A stretch of 64,000 nt of DNA, taken from CAINVV01 sp963663675. Its GTDB lineage: Bacteria > Bacteroidota > Bacteroidia > Bacteroidales > Prolixibacteraceae. Under the pieces are notes generated by a model. It did no database searches, was not told the origin of the DNA, and was given only the letters and a program-made list of their open reading frames with translations. Positions within the stretch are counted from its first letter, which is position 1, and each line of letters opens with the position of its first letter. Below are positions 8,308 through 17,680 of the stretch, in pieces. Both the position numbers and the translations under genes were made by a program. The stretch spans positions 3,968,001 through 4,032,000 of the forward strand of contig OY760498.1 in the NCBI GenBank assembly GCA_963663675.1, in the 5' to 3' direction.

Positions 8308-9348
8308 ATGAGTACAACCAAACAACTTTCCTTTTTCGACCGGTATCTAACTCTGTGGATCTTTATGGTCATGTTTGCAGGAGTTATGACCGGTTATGTC
8401 ATGCCGGGAATCTCAGGTTTCTGGAACTCGCTAAGTTCGGGGACTACCAATATTCCAATCGCAATCGGGCTGGTGCTGATGATGTACCCGCCTCTGGCAA
8501 AAGTGAAGTATGAGAAATTACCACTGGTGTTTAAAAATCTGAAACTTTTAAGCCTGTCACTTACCCAGAACTGGATTATTGGTCCATTTGTCATGTTCTT
8601 TCTCGCTCTAATTTTTCTCCACAACTATCCCGGACTGATGGTTGGCGTCATTCTCGTTGGACTGGCCAGATGTATTGCCATGGTTCTTGTCTGGAACGAT
8701 CTGGCCAAAGGGGACTCAGAACTGGCTGCAGGATTGGTGGCCTTCAATGCGATTTTTCAGGTATTTCTGTATTCAGTATACGCGTATGTCTTTATTACCT
8801 TATTGCCTCCATTGTTTGGTTTAAAAGGGGCTGTAGTTCAGGTCTCTATCTCAGAAATTGCGGTAACTGTGTTAATATACCTCGGAATACCGTTCACAGC
8901 CGGGTTAGTCTCAAATCTCGTTTTGCGCACTTGGAAAGGAAATGACTGGTACTTCGATAAATTTATTCCAAAGGTTTCCTTACTAACCCCTATTGCATTG
9001 CTATTCACCATATTCGTGATGTTCTCCCTGAAAGGAGAAAAAATTATTGAGTTGCCAATGGACGTTGTGAGAGTTGCCATTCCCTATACATTATACTTTG
9101 CATTTATGTTCTTTTCAACTTTTTTCATTGCAAAATGGATGGGCGAAGGGTATGAAAAATCGACAACAATGGCTTTCACGGCAGGAAGCAATGATTTTGA
9201 ACTGGCGATTGCTGTAGCTATTGCTGTATTTGGAATTAACTCTCAAGCCGCATTCGCAACAGTAATAGGTCCGCTGATTGAAGTTCCGGTCATGGTATTA
9301 CTGGTTAATGTGGCTTTCTATTTCAGAAAGAACTTGTTTAAAAACTGA
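8308..9348 (+). CDS. acr3: Arsenite exporter ACR3
   Basis: Inner-membrane As(III) efflux carrier of the bile/arsenite/riboflavin transporter superfamily. It has 346 residues and about ten membrane segments. The N-terminus LSFFDRYLTLWI and the motif GLARCIAMVLVWNDLA, with the conserved Cys in the fourth helix, are diagnostic of ACR3. The segment IGPLIEVPVMV contains the conserved Glu. It is the last gene of the arsenic cluster, followed by a bidirectional terminator. Confidence 0.96.
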   Translation: MSTTKQLSFFDRYLTLWIFMVMFAGVMTGYVMPGISGFWNSLSSGTTNIPIAIGLVLMMYPPLAKVKYEKLPLVFKNLKLLSLSLTQNWIIGPFVMFFLALIFLHNYPGLMVGVILVGLARCIAMVLVWNDLAKGDSELAAGLVAFNAIFQVFLYSVYAYVFITLLPPLFGLKGAVVQVSISEIAVTVLIYLGIPFTAGLVSNLVLRTWKGNDWYFDKFIPKVSLLTPIALLFTIFVMFSLKGEKIIELPMDVVRVAIPYTLYFAFMFFSTFFIAKWMGEGYEKSTTMAFTAGSNDFELAIAVAIAVFGINSQAAFATVIGPLIEVPVMVLLVNVAFYFRKNLFKN

Positions 9349-9354
9349 AATGGC

Positions 9355-9386
9355 AACCTGAAAAAATTATAAATCTTTTTCTGGTT
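9355..9386. terminator. Bidirectional terminator between acr3 and the DUF2141 gene
   Basis: AACCTGAAAAA (9355-9365) pairs with TTTTTCTGGTT (9376-9386) with one mismatch. It lies between the convergent stops at 9348 and 9407, so it can serve both strands. Confidence 0.6.
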
Positions 9387-9406
9387 TTGGCGTACGGGGT
9401 CGTTGG

Positions 9407-9808
9407 TCAATGCAGTCTTATTGTCAAAGTGTTCTGTTGAACTAATCTGAATTTACAATCATCAAATTTGGGAGGACCAAAATGTGGCGTAAAGTTATTG
9501 CTGAGGCCATAGGGTTCTTTGGGAATGCCGATGAATCTTCTGTCGAGTTCCTTGTTCTCATTTACATCCTGGAAAATCATCACTGCATAAATTCCATCAG
9601 GAATTTCAAATGAAAAGTCCATGCTTTCAGAAGTAGCCTTCAATGTCTGTGCTTTAGCCGGCTTCTTGATAAAGTCCTTATCATTATCATACAATTCGAC
9701 GACAATATTTCCTTTCCCAACCTGAATATCAGTCACGACAATTTTCAGTGTTGCAGAACTTGTAAAGATCATTCCCAGAAAAACTAGGATCAAAAATATT
9801 TTTGTCAT
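9407..9808 (-). CDS. Exported DUF2141 protein
   Basis: A 133-residue protein with an N-terminal signal peptide (MTKIFLILVFLGMIFTSS). The body VVDGKG-like strand pattern, DNDKDFIKKPAK and the motif QDVNENKELDRR are typical of DUF2141, a small beta-sandwich family that is secreted or outer-membrane associated in Bacteroidota. The ATG at 9808 is chosen because it begins the signal peptide; the open frame extends upstream to 9904 only through a TTG. Its function is not known. Confidence 0.8.
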   Translation of the reverse strand: MTKIFLILVFLGMIFTSSATLKIVVTDIQVGKGNIVVELYDNDKDFIKKPAKAQTLKATSESMDFSFEIPDGIYAVMIFQDVNENKELDRRFIGIPKEPYGLSNNFTPHFGPPKFDDCKFRLVQQNTLTIRLH

Positions 9809-10305
9809 TGATGAGTCATAATAAGTTTGGAAGATTAAAATTGAAGCATTAATCAAAGTCAATTTACGGGCTTTGCTTCCAAAAGGTTTCCGGGTTAAAA
9901 TCAAAACCCGGCGAGTATTTTCATTCCCAATGAAACTTTTTATTTAAATATTACAAAAAACACCTGGACCCTCTCAGGCAGAATAGCTATTTCAAAAGCC
10001 TTTAAAAATCTAATCAACAACCCATTGATTTTCAAGGATGGAAAATTTCCAGATTATTGCTGCGACTGAATAAAATTACTGGTTAAGTAAGTATCCGGTC
10101 AAATGGTAAAAAACATAAATTGTTCGTTTCTTTGAATTCAGGTAAGGAATCTTATTACTGCTACCTGAAATCATAATGATCGGGTTCACAATGAACCAAT
10201 AAAAGTGAATTCGGGTATATGGGATATGATTCACATTCTTAATTTAACACCTTGAAATTCTTTGTTTTATAAACAGATCATCACAACAGTTTAACAAAAG
10301 TAATT
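9809..10305. other. AT-rich intergenic region between divergent genes
   Basis: About 500 bases between the DUF2141 start and the tricorn start. I see no open frame that looks coding. GGTTCA and TGAACC (10183-10197) form a short inverted repeat around CAA about 110 bases before the tricorn ATG and could be an operator. I found no clear TAnnTTTG promoter. Confidence 0.5.
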
Positions 10306-13300
10306 ATGAGAAAACTATTAATAGTTATTGCCAGTCTTCTGGCTACAACTATGGCATTTTGCCAGGAAAACCCTCTGTGGTTGCGTTACCCGGCGATTTC
10401 ACCGGATGGTAAGACTATTCTGTTCACTTTCAAAGGTGATATTTATTCAGTTTCTTCCAAAGGAGGTTTGGCTGCACCTCTTACTATCAGTGAGTCCTAT
10501 GAAAGCAATCCGGTATGGAGCCATGATGGGAAAAGCATTGCGTTTTCTTCAGATCGTTACGGTAATCCTGATCTGTTTATAATGCCTTCAAATGGTGGTG
10601 AGGCAAAACGACTGACCTATTATTTCAGGAAGGAAGTCCCGACCGGATTTACGAATGATGATAAAGCAATCCTGTTCAGTACTGCCAGGCAGGACCTGGT
10701 CACCAATGTTCAATTTCCAATGTCAGGAATGACAGAACTTTACAGTGTTCCGTCAAACGGTGGAAAAGTCTCTATGGTTCTGCCGGTTCCGGCCAACGAT
10801 GCCAGTATGAACCTGAAAGGTGATAAAATCATTTACCATGACTACAAAGGATATGAAGATAACTGGCGCAAACATCATACTTCGGCCGTTACCCGCGATA
10901 TTTGGGTTTATGACCTGGTAACCAAACAATACAGTCAGTTAACTGATTTTGCAGGAGAGGACAGAAACCCGGTATGGGACTCTAATGACAACGATTACTA
11001 TTACCTGAGTGAGCAAAATGGTTCATTTAACATATTCAAAAGTTCGCTGAGTGAGCCTTCAAAAAGTACAGCTCTTACAACTTTTGGCAAAAATCCGGTA
11101 CGATTCCTGTCTCGTTCTGTAACAAACACGCTCTGCTTTAGCTATAACGGTGAAATTTACACGCTTAACCCGGGAAGTCAGCCAGAGAAGCTGAATGTTA
11201 GCATTTATGCTGATGGTCGCACATCATTGGATAAAATTGTCCCTGTAAATGAGGGATTTACCGAAGCACGATTGTCTCCCAACGGTAAGGAGTTTGCATA
11301 TATTTTCAGGGGTGAAATATTCGTTTCGAGTATCGAGGGCGGCATAACAAAACGAATTACAAATACAGCCTGGCAGGAACGAAGTGTAAGCTTTAGTCCG
11401 GATGGCCGTTCACTGGTTTACGCAGCCGAAAAAGAAAAAAACTGGAATATTTATAAAATATCGATTAGCAGAAAGGAAGAGCCATACTTTTATGTTTCAA
11501 CTGTACTCAAGGAAGAAACAATTGTGGCTACGCCTGCTGAGGAATTCCAACCTGCTTTTTCTCCCAACGGGAAAGAAGTGGCTTATCTTGAAAACAGGGT
11601 TACGTTAAAAGTAATTAACCTGGCATCAGGTGTCTCACGCACAATAATGGCTGCCGATAAAAATTACTCTTATGCCGATGGTGATCAGTATTACCACTGG
11701 TCACCTGATAACAAATGGTTTCTTGTTCAATTTGGATATGCCGATCGGGTAATGTCTCCCGAGATTGGATTGGTAGAAGCAGATGGCAAAAGTGAGATAC
11801 ACAATCTGACATTAAGCGGATACGATGATTTCTATGCGAAATGGAGCAAGGATGGTAAAATGATGATCTGGGGGTCTGACCGGGAGGGCACGCGCCAGCA
11901 AAGCGGTGATCTAAGTAGCTTTAACATTTATGGTATGTTCTTCTCTAAGGAAGCATTTGACAGGTTCACCTTGTCAAAGGAAGATTTTGCCTTGCTAAAG
12001 GAACAGGAGGATAAGGAGAAAAAGGAGAAAAAAGATGTGGCAGAAAAATCAAAAGCCGCAGGAAAAAAATCGAAGGATGCAAAGGAAGCAAAAGCCGAAA
12101 ATGATTCTGTCGTTAAAGATATTTCAATTGACTGGAATAACCTGACGGAAAGAAAATTGAAGCTTACTGTATATACCTCACCTGCAAGCGACTGGGTCCT
12201 GTCAAAAGATGGAGAAAAACTTTTCTATATTACCAGTTTTGATAAGGGTTACGACCTCTGGGTTACGGAGAATCGAACAAAAGAGACAAAACTATTGGCA
12301 AAACTTGGTTTAAAAAGTGCATCAATGGAGTTAAGCTCCGACGGGAAGTTTATTTTCCTGTTGGGAGACGGGAAAGCCATGAAGGTCGAAACTGAAAGCG
12401 GGAAATCAGAACCTTTAAAAGCAAGCGGAGAAATGGTCCTGAAACAATCGGACGAGCGAAACTACATATTTGATCATGCATGGCGCCAGTTCAAGGAAAA
12501 ATTCTACACTGAGTCGTTGCATGGCGTCGACTGGGATTATTATTACAATGAATACAGGAAGTTCCTGCCATTTATCAACAACAATTATGATTTTGCAGAA
12601 ATGATGAGTGAAATGCTAGGCGAAATGAATGCGTCACACACCGGATGTTCCTACAACTTCAACTCACCAGGCGGTGATCAGACATCTTGTCTCGGACTGT
12701 TTTACGATTATGATCATTCGGGTAACGGGCTAAAAGTTGCTGAAGTAATTCAGGGAGGACCGGCAGATAAGGCCGCATCGAAAATTAAAGCCGGTGTTGT
12801 CATTGAGAAGATAGATGGTATAGCTATCGATGATTCAATGGATTTTTATTTGATACTCAACCGTAAAGCAGGCAAGCCAACATTACTCTCAGTTTTGGAT
12901 CCTGTCACAAATACCAGGTGGGACGAAATTATCAAGCCGGTCACTGCCATGCAGGAAAGCGAATTATTGTATAAGAGATGGGTGAACAACCGGCGGGAGG
13001 AAGTCACCAAACTGAGCGGTGGAAAAATTGGGTATATACATGTCCGGTCAATGAACGACGCGAGCATGCGTACAGTTTTTGAAGAAGCCCTGGGCAGGAA
13101 TCTTGAAAAAGATGCAATAATTATTGATACGCGTTTCAACGGCGGAGGAAATATTCATGAACAATTATCTGATTTCCTGAGCGGTAAAAAATATATGGAC
13201 ATCATACCCCACGGACAGTATGTCGGGTCGGAACCTGCGGATAAATGGGTGAAGCCTTCTATTGTACTGATAGGAGAAAGCAACTATTCCGATGCACATC

Positions 13301-13569
13301 TCTTCCCGGTTGCCTACAAGCTCAAAGGTACCGGCAAGACCCTGGGGATGCCGGTTCCCGGGACAGGGACCTTTGTGTGGTGGGAACCCCAGATCGATCC
13401 GACCCTGGTTTTTGGAATCCCTATGGGAGGCTGGCGCACACCTGATGGAAAATTCTGCGAGAACAACCAGCTTGAACCCGATATCAAAATCCGGAATGAG
13501 CCGGGAATCATTTCAACTGGCCGTGATCAACAGATTGAAGCAGCTGTTTTGGAACTTATGAAAAAATGA
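10306..13569 (+). CDS. Tricorn-like S41-family peptidase
   Basis: Large exported protease of 1087 residues. A signal peptide (residues 1-20, ending AFCQ) is followed by two beta-propeller halves with repeated WD40/TolB-type blades (SPDGK, SHDGKS, SPNGKE). A Lys-rich linker lies around residues 566-606, then a PDZ-like segment and a C-terminal S41 catalytic domain. His778 (in NASHTG) and Ser995-Asp996 (NYSDAH) correspond to the tricorn catalytic His and Ser-Asp pair. Family members degrade peptides. The signal peptide suggests a periplasmic site here, unlike archaeal tricorn. It is a single gene ending at a strong terminator. Confidence 0.93.
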   Translation: MRKLLIVIASLLATTMAFCQENPLWLRYPAISPDGKTILFTFKGDIYSVSSKGGLAAPLTISESYESNPVWSHDGKSIAFSSDRYGNPDLFIMPSNGGEAKRLTYYFRKEVPTGFTNDDKAILFSTARQDLVTNVQFPMSGMTELYSVPSNGGKVSMVLPVPANDASMNLKGDKIIYHDYKGYEDNWRKHHTSAVTRDIWVYDLVTKQYSQLTDFAGEDRNPVWDSNDNDYYYLSEQNGSFNIFKSSLSEPSKSTALTTFGKNPVRFLSRSVTNTLCFSYNGEIYTLNPGSQPEKLNVSIYADGRTSLDKIVPVNEGFTEARLSPNGKEFAYIFRGEIFVSSIEGGITKRITNTAWQERSVSFSPDGRSLVYAAEKEKNWNIYKISISRKEEPYFYVSTVLKEETIVATPAEEFQPAFSPNGKEVAYLENRVTLKVINLASGVSRTIMAADKNYSYADGDQYYHWSPDNKWFLVQFGYADRVMSPEIGLVEADGKSEIHNLTLSGYDDFYAKWSKDGKMMIWGSDREGTRQQSGDLSSFNIYGMFFSKEAFDRFTLSKEDFALLKEQEDKEKKEKKDVAEKSKAAGKKSKDAKEAKAENDSVVKDISIDWNNLTERKLKLTVYTSPASDWVLSKDGEKLFYITSFDKGYDLWVTENRTKETKLLAKLGLKSASMELSSDGKFIFLLGDGKAMKVETESGKSEPLKASGEMVLKQSDERNYIFDHAWRQFKEKFYTESLHGVDWDYYYNEYRKFLPFINNNYDFAEMMSEMLGEMNASHTGCSYNFNSPGGDQTSCLGLFYDYDHSGNGLKVAEVIQGGPADKAASKIKAGVVIEKIDGIAIDDSMDFYLILNRKAGKPTLLSVLDPVTNTRWDEIIKPVTAMQESELLYKRWVNNRREEVTKLSGGKIGYIHVRSMNDASMRTVFEEALGRNLEKDAIIIDTRFNGGGNIHEQLSDFLSGKKYMDIIPHGQYVGSEPADKWVKPSIVLIGESNYSDAHLFPVAYKLKGTGKTLGMPVPGTGTFVWWEPQIDPTLVFGIPMGGWRTPDGKFCENNQLEPDIKIRNEPGIISTGRDQQIEAAVLELMKK

Positions 13570-13629
13570 AAATAGAAAGGATTGATTATCAATTACAAGA
13601 GGAACAAATTTTTGGTAGTTGAAAGAAAG

Positions 13630-13661
13630 AGGCCCTGGCGCTAATGCGACAGGGCCTTTTC
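13630..13661. terminator. Strong bidirectional terminator after the tricorn gene
   Basis: AGGCCCTG-G-CGC, loop TAAT, then GCG-A-CAGGGCCT followed by TTTTC. The upstream arm is preceded by AAAGA, so it can work in both directions. Confidence 0.9.
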
Positions 13662-14056
13662 TTTGTAGTAGTGAACTTCGAAATATCGAACCTTTTGGAA
13701 CACTATTGTATGGTTGTTGACTTTATGATTTTTTCATAAACGTATAAATAATGAAGAATTTGGTGGCGTTTTTAGGTCGCCCAACGTTCTTTCATTAAAT
13801 GTCTTCCCCTCTGACATTCAATAGTTGCACTCAACTTCCTAATTATTAGTTTTATTATACTATTATTATTCTGTTTTAACCCAAAACTCGAAAGTTGATC
13901 GGTCAAATTTTAGGAGTTTCTGGTATTGATGATATCTGTTAAAGTCGGCGTTAGTTTGATAAGTCCAAATCAGTTATAAAAAATAATACCGATCTTGAAA
14001 GAATGCCAGGCAACCCAACTTGCCAATTTTACATTATATAAGTAAAACAGATCACA
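13662..14056. other. Intergenic region upstream of the sigma factor gene
   Basis: About 400 AT-rich bases with no coding-like frame. GGTGGCG and CGCCC near 13762-13782 form a weak stem. I could not identify a consensus promoter for the sigma factor. Confidence 0.4.
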
Positions 14057-14605
14057 TTGGAAATCGAAAAGCTCATTAGGAAATGTATTCAAAATAACAG
14101 AAAAGCACAAAATCTGCTTTATGACTCATATTCTGACCAGCTTTATGTGATAGCCTACAGGTATCTCAATAATCGGTTTGGAGCCGAAGAAGTAATAGGA
14201 AATGCATTTTTAAAGATATTTCAGTCATTACCTAACTTCAAATTTGATGGTGAACCCAAATTTATTGCATGGATGAAACGGATTGTTATAAATGAAGCTC
14301 TGATGGAAATCCGCAAAATTAAACAAGTACCAACTTTCACAAATGAGTTTTCTGAAATAGATTGTACATCTGAATCTGCAAATCAAATGAATTATGAAGA
14401 TTTGATGACAATAATTGACACTTTGCCTGAAGGTTATAAATTGGTATTCAAACTATATGTAATTGAGGGATATAATCATACTGAAGTTGCAGATATTCTT
14501 ATGATTTCAGAAGGAACTTCTAAATCACAATTACATAAGGCTCGTTTTCAACTGCAGCAAATGCTGTTAAAAAATGATAAAAACTATGAAAGATCAGGAA
14601 TTTGA
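14057..14605 (+). CDS. ECF-type RNA polymerase sigma factor
   Basis: A 182-residue sigma-70 family protein. Region 2 lies in residues 10-80 (LLYDSYSDQLYVIAYRYL, FLKIFQSLPNF), and region 4 in residues 115-175 with the helix-turn-helix EGYNHTEVADILMISEGTSK. No ATG is available before residue 74, and an in-frame stop lies at 14039, so the TTG at 14057 is the best start. The downstream gene overlaps its 3' end and looks like its membrane anti-sigma factor. Confidence 0.88.
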   Translation: MEIEKLIRKCIQNNRKAQNLLYDSYSDQLYVIAYRYLNNRFGAEEVIGNAFLKIFQSLPNFKFDGEPKFIAWMKRIVINEALMEIRKIKQVPTFTNEFSEIDCTSESANQMNYEDLMTIIDTLPEGYKLVFKLYVIEGYNHTEVADILMISEGTSKSQLHKARFQLQQMLLKNDKNYERSGI

Positions 14606-15311
14606 TAAAAAGATAAGGGAAGACTTTCAGAGGTCTGAATCTATGATTATAAAACCGCAATGGAATAAGAAAAGAGTTTGGAATCGTATTGAAGCAGAAC
14701 TAGATAAGAAGAATTCCTCTTCCTGGTGGAAGGCTGCTGCCGCGGTTCTATTTCTTATTTCAGCAACGTGGACCTTTGCACAATGGAACAGTTTTCAAAA
14801 TTATAAAAGAGACAAAGAAATCGAGGTCTCCAGCCTGCAGAAACAATTGGATAATAGTATCAACGGTAAGAAAGAAATGACAAGAATTAATGATCTGATT
14901 TTATCTCAAAAAAATCATGAACTGGATAGTCTGAAAAATTTTATTCATCGTACCGAAGAAATTAGCGAGCGAAAGGTTTTGAGCAGGACCTTTCAATCCA
15001 AAAACATAACATCGGCAAATCACAATTCAAATTCAAACAAAGAAAATCTGATTGACTCTCTTCAAAACCAATTAAAATTGACAAAAGTGATGTTGGTGAA
15101 TCTGCAAGAAGAGCGAATGTCAAGAGACACAACACCTAAATCTGGAAATTCAGTTATCAGCAGACCGGTTCCTCCCGGGAAAAATACTCTGTTTATTAAT
15201 AATCAAAATCGGACTTCTAAAAATAGACAAGGTTTGAAATTCCAATTTCTGGGAAATTCAAAAAATGACAATGTTGAATATAAATCAGATCATAGCATTT
15301 TTAAAAAATAA
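14586..15311 (+). CDS. Probable membrane-anchored anti-sigma factor
   Basis: A 241-residue protein with an N-terminal cytoplasmic segment (MKDQEFDKKIREDFQ), one membrane helix at about residues 49-66, then a heptad-rich region (SLQKQLDNS, DSLQNQLKLT) that is probably coiled coil in the periplasm. Overlap by 20 bases with the ECF sigma gene suggests coupled translation and an anti-sigma role; no characteristic zinc motif is seen. An alternative ATG at 14574 adds four residues. The link to the sigma factor is inferred from position and topology. Confidence 0.65.
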   Translation: MKDQEFDKKIREDFQRSESMIIKPQWNKKRVWNRIEAELDKKNSSSWWKAAAAVLFLISATWTFAQWNSFQNYKRDKEIEVSSLQKQLDNSINGKKEMTRINDLILSQKNHELDSLKNFIHRTEEISERKVLSRTFQSKNITSANHNSNSNKENLIDSLQNQLKLTKVMLVNLQEERMSRDTTPKSGNSVISRPVPPGKNTLFINNQNRTSKNRQGLKFQFLGNSKNDNVEYKSDHSIFKK

Positions 15312-15315
15312 TAAG

Positions 15316-16326
15316 ATGAAAAAGATGAATCGCCTTTTAATTATCGGTTTAGTAGTATTATCTGGCTCAATCAAAGCACAGGAAAGTTTATTGCCTGACG
15401 AAATTTGGTATAATACAGGCAAAGACATTTTCATCCAATTCTGCTTGCCATCAATTTATGATTTGGAACATCTTTCGGATGCATCAAAGATCTTTTCTGA
15501 TCTTTATTCAGAACCTGCCCAAAAGCATATTAAATTTTTCAGTAAATCAACTAGAATTAGTATTCTGTTAGACAACAAGGGAAAAGAGACGATAATTACA
15601 GATAATGAGAATACATCAAAGTACTATATTCCTGATGATTTAGTTCCTGATAGCGGAGCAATATTACAGGAACTTAAGGTTATAAATGCTGGTGATATTA
15701 AGATTAATTGCTATTTCAAAAATATTGATGATCTGATTTTGTTCCTTAAAAATGACTGGGGGAAAAGTGTTACATCTATCACAGCGGAATTCCAAAAATT
15801 ACCAAATTGGGGAAAAAGAAAAGCAATCCTCTTGCATTACAGTCAAAATGGAAACACGATCCGGAATACTTTCATCAGTCCCAATACTAGAGCCGATCGC
15901 TGGGATGAATTGATGATAACAGGAGGAACTGGAGTTAACTCTTATAAGGGAAAACTGTTACCAGATTTGAATGTTGGAATTGGTCTGATGTTCAGTCAAA
16001 AAGGTATTTTAAAAGACAATTTTTTCTTGAATTATGAAATTATGTATGATTTTGTTTCTGAAAATGGGCAGTCTATGCCAAAATCCAACCATTTTATTGA
16101 TGCCGGATACGCGAGGAATTTCTCAAAAACCCTGGATAAGACAGACTGGTATGGAATTTCTGTGGGATATCTGGTAAAGAAAAATTCTGATATTTTTGAT
16201 GATCACACCTGGCGACTTTCATTACACAGGAATATCTCAAAGCACATAGAACTGGTTCCCCAAATATATTTCCCGAATAATTTTTCAAATGTATTTCCCG
16301 GATTAAAAGTCAATGTTAGTTTCTAA
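15316..16326 (+). CDS. Exported, probably outer-membrane, protein of unknown function
   Basis: A 336-residue protein with a signal peptide in residues 1-23 (ending SIKAQ). The C-terminal half has alternating hydrophobic and polar residues with aromatic girdles (IEMYDF-like strands, WRLSLHR) and ends in Phe (VNVSF), as outer-membrane beta-barrels do. It starts four bases after the putative anti-sigma gene, so the three form one transcription unit. The start at 15316 is the ATG beginning the signal peptide. I do not recognise the family. Confidence 0.65.
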   Translation: MKKMNRLLIIGLVVLSGSIKAQESLLPDEIWYNTGKDIFIQFCLPSIYDLEHLSDASKIFSDLYSEPAQKHIKFFSKSTRISILLDNKGKETIITDNENTSKYYIPDDLVPDSGAILQELKVINAGDIKINCYFKNIDDLILFLKNDWGKSVTSITAEFQKLPNWGKRKAILLHYSQNGNTIRNTFISPNTRADRWDELMITGGTGVNSYKGKLLPDLNVGIGLMFSQKGILKDNFFLNYEIMYDFVSENGQSMPKSNHFIDAGYARNFSKTLDKTDWYGISVGYLVKKNSDIFDDHTWRLSLHRNISKHIELVPQIYFPNNFSNVFPGLKVNVSF

Positions 16327-16431
16327 GAACATATAAAAATCAGAGTTTTGAATATCTGGATTTCAAAGAACAAAAATTTATACAGTTAAAATTATTCCAA
16401 AAAAGACGCAACGCCGGTGGATTATTATTAT

Positions 16432-16439
16432 TAAATTTG
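16432..16439 (+). promoter_or_regulatory. -7 element TAAATTTG and adjacent inverted repeat
   Basis: TAAATTTG matches TAnnTTTG about 44 bases before the ATG at 16483. It is followed by ATTATC...GATAAT around a directly repeated CTGTGA, a possible operator. Confidence 0.45.
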
Positions 16440-16482
16440 TTATTATCTGTGAAATCTGTGATAATCAAAATAGGATGAATTT

Positions 16483-17256
16483 ATGAGCAGGCAAGACAAT
16501 TATTTTATTTTTTTGCTCGTTTTAATATCATTAGCTATAATTAGCAGTTGTTCGAAGGATGATAACAATGACAATACACCAATAGCATTTGGAACAGTAA
16601 CGGACATCGATGGGAATGTTTACAATACCATAACAATTGAGATTGCTGATGGAACGTTAAAAAGCGCAAATACTACACAGAAAGTAAGTCAAACCTGGAT
16701 GGTTGAAAACCTAAAAACAACGAAATACAGGAATGGCGACCCAATCCCAAACATTACACAAGGTGAAAATTGGAGTTCAATAACTACCGGTGCATGCTGT
16801 CATTACGACAATGATCCAAATATTTCAAGAACATATGGCTTATTGTACAATTGGTATGCTGTAAAGGATAGTAGAAATATAGCTCCGGATGGATGGCATG
16901 TGGCATCTGAATCTGATTGGCGGACACTTATAGATTTTTTGGGAGGATTAAGTGTCGCAGGCGGTAAATTAAAAGAAACTGGTACATCTCATTGGATAAA
17001 ACCTAATACTGGTGCCAAAAATTCCATTGGTTTCACAGCCCTTCCTGGTGGTGCCCGTTGGGGAGGATTTGGAGCAAACGGATCATTCCATGTGCTTGAT
17101 TCATGTGCCTACATTTGGACGTCAACAGCAGATCCTGCAGATCGATTTGGTACCTGGGCATGGCGGGTGGGTGCCTACCTTACAAGCAGTAGTATAACGA
17201 TTGCAGATGGGCAAGCCGAAAATGGTTTTTCAATTCGCTGCATTAAGGATTATTGA
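16483..17256 (+). CDS. FISUMP-domain lipoprotein
   Basis: A 257-residue lipoprotein. The signal ends at the lipobox LAIISSC with Cys23 as the lipid-modified residue, followed by an Asp/Asn-rich linker. The rest is one Fibrobacter major paralogous (FISUMP) domain: TDIDGNVYNT, WMVENLKTTKY, YGLLYNWYAV, GWHVASESDW and the closing FSIRCIKDY. Such domains are surface-exposed and of unknown function. The same domain forms the C-terminus of two kinases in the island that starts about 300 bases downstream, so this chromosomal copy is a possible source or relative. Confidence 0.88.
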   Translation: MSRQDNYFIFLLVLISLAIISSCSKDDNNDNTPIAFGTVTDIDGNVYNTITIEIADGTLKSANTTQKVSQTWMVENLKTTKYRNGDPIPNITQGENWSSITTGACCHYDNDPNISRTYGLLYNWYAVKDSRNIAPDGWHVASESDWRTLIDFLGGLSVAGGKLKETGTSHWIKPNTGAKNSIGFTALPGGARWGGFGANGSFHVLDSCAYIWTSTADPADRFGTWAWRVGAYLTSSSITIADGQAENGFSIRCIKDY

Positions 17257-17281
17257 AACCAGGTTCGCCCGGTTTTCTTTC
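17256..17281 (+). terminator. Terminator after the FISUMP lipoprotein gene
   Basis: AAACC-a-GG, loop TTCG, CC-c-GGTTT followed by TCTTT. It begins at the stop codon. Confidence 0.65.
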
Positions 17282-17514
17282 AAAGAAAAGTTTAAATTGA
17301 CCACCTACTTTCAGTATAAATGAGAAAGTATTGATATGAATGAAAACCTAAGTAAAATTTGGTTATTCTGTTCATCAAAGAACATTCATTGTAAACAGTG
17401 TTACTAAAGGGTATTTCACCTATCCAAAAACAGGACAATCGAACCAAAAACATCAACACCGACTTTGAGATAACAGACGGAATTTCATTAGATAACAAGG
17501 ATAACAAACAAAGA
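17282..17514. other. Intergenic region left of the island
   Basis: No coding-like frame is visible. Before the island inserted, this stretch would have lain downstream of the tRNA-Met gene now found at the other end of the island. Confidence 0.4.
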
Positions 17515-17545
17515 AAAGGTCGGCGAAAACACCGACCTTTCTTAC
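17515..17545 (-). terminator. Displaced terminator of the tRNA-Met gene
   Basis: AAAGGTCGG and CCGACCTTT form a perfect 9-bp stem around GCGAAAACA-type loop bases. Read on the minus strand it comes 8 bases after the 14-bp tRNA 3'-end repeat and is followed by TTCTTTG. It probably terminated the tRNA transcript before the island inserted. Confidence 0.7.
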
Positions 17546-17547
17546 GA

Positions 17548-17561
17548 AGTAGCGGGGGTAG
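17548..17561. repeat. Left attachment core (copy of tRNA-Met 3' end)
   Basis: AGTAGCGGGGGTAG is identical to 51324-51337, the 3' end of the tRNA-Met gene on the minus strand. Beyond the core only a decayed T-loop similarity (ACTCAAA against ACTCGAA) remains. Fourteen bases alone could match by chance; the position beside an integrase and at a tRNA 3' end makes it convincing. Confidence 0.75.
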
Positions 17562-17680
17562 CGCTACTCAAAGCTTGTTTTTACAATACCCTAACTTTAC
17601 AAATTAACACATATAGTTCTTCATATACAGCACATTACAGAATTTAAAAGTAAAGAAATGTAAAGTGAAGTAAAGAAATG

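Noticed and set aside
13765..13778. GGCGTTTTTAGGTC also found at 24000-24013, possible mobile-element trace
   Set aside because: A 14-base match is expected by chance several times in 64 kb, the flanks do not match, and no element lies at either place.
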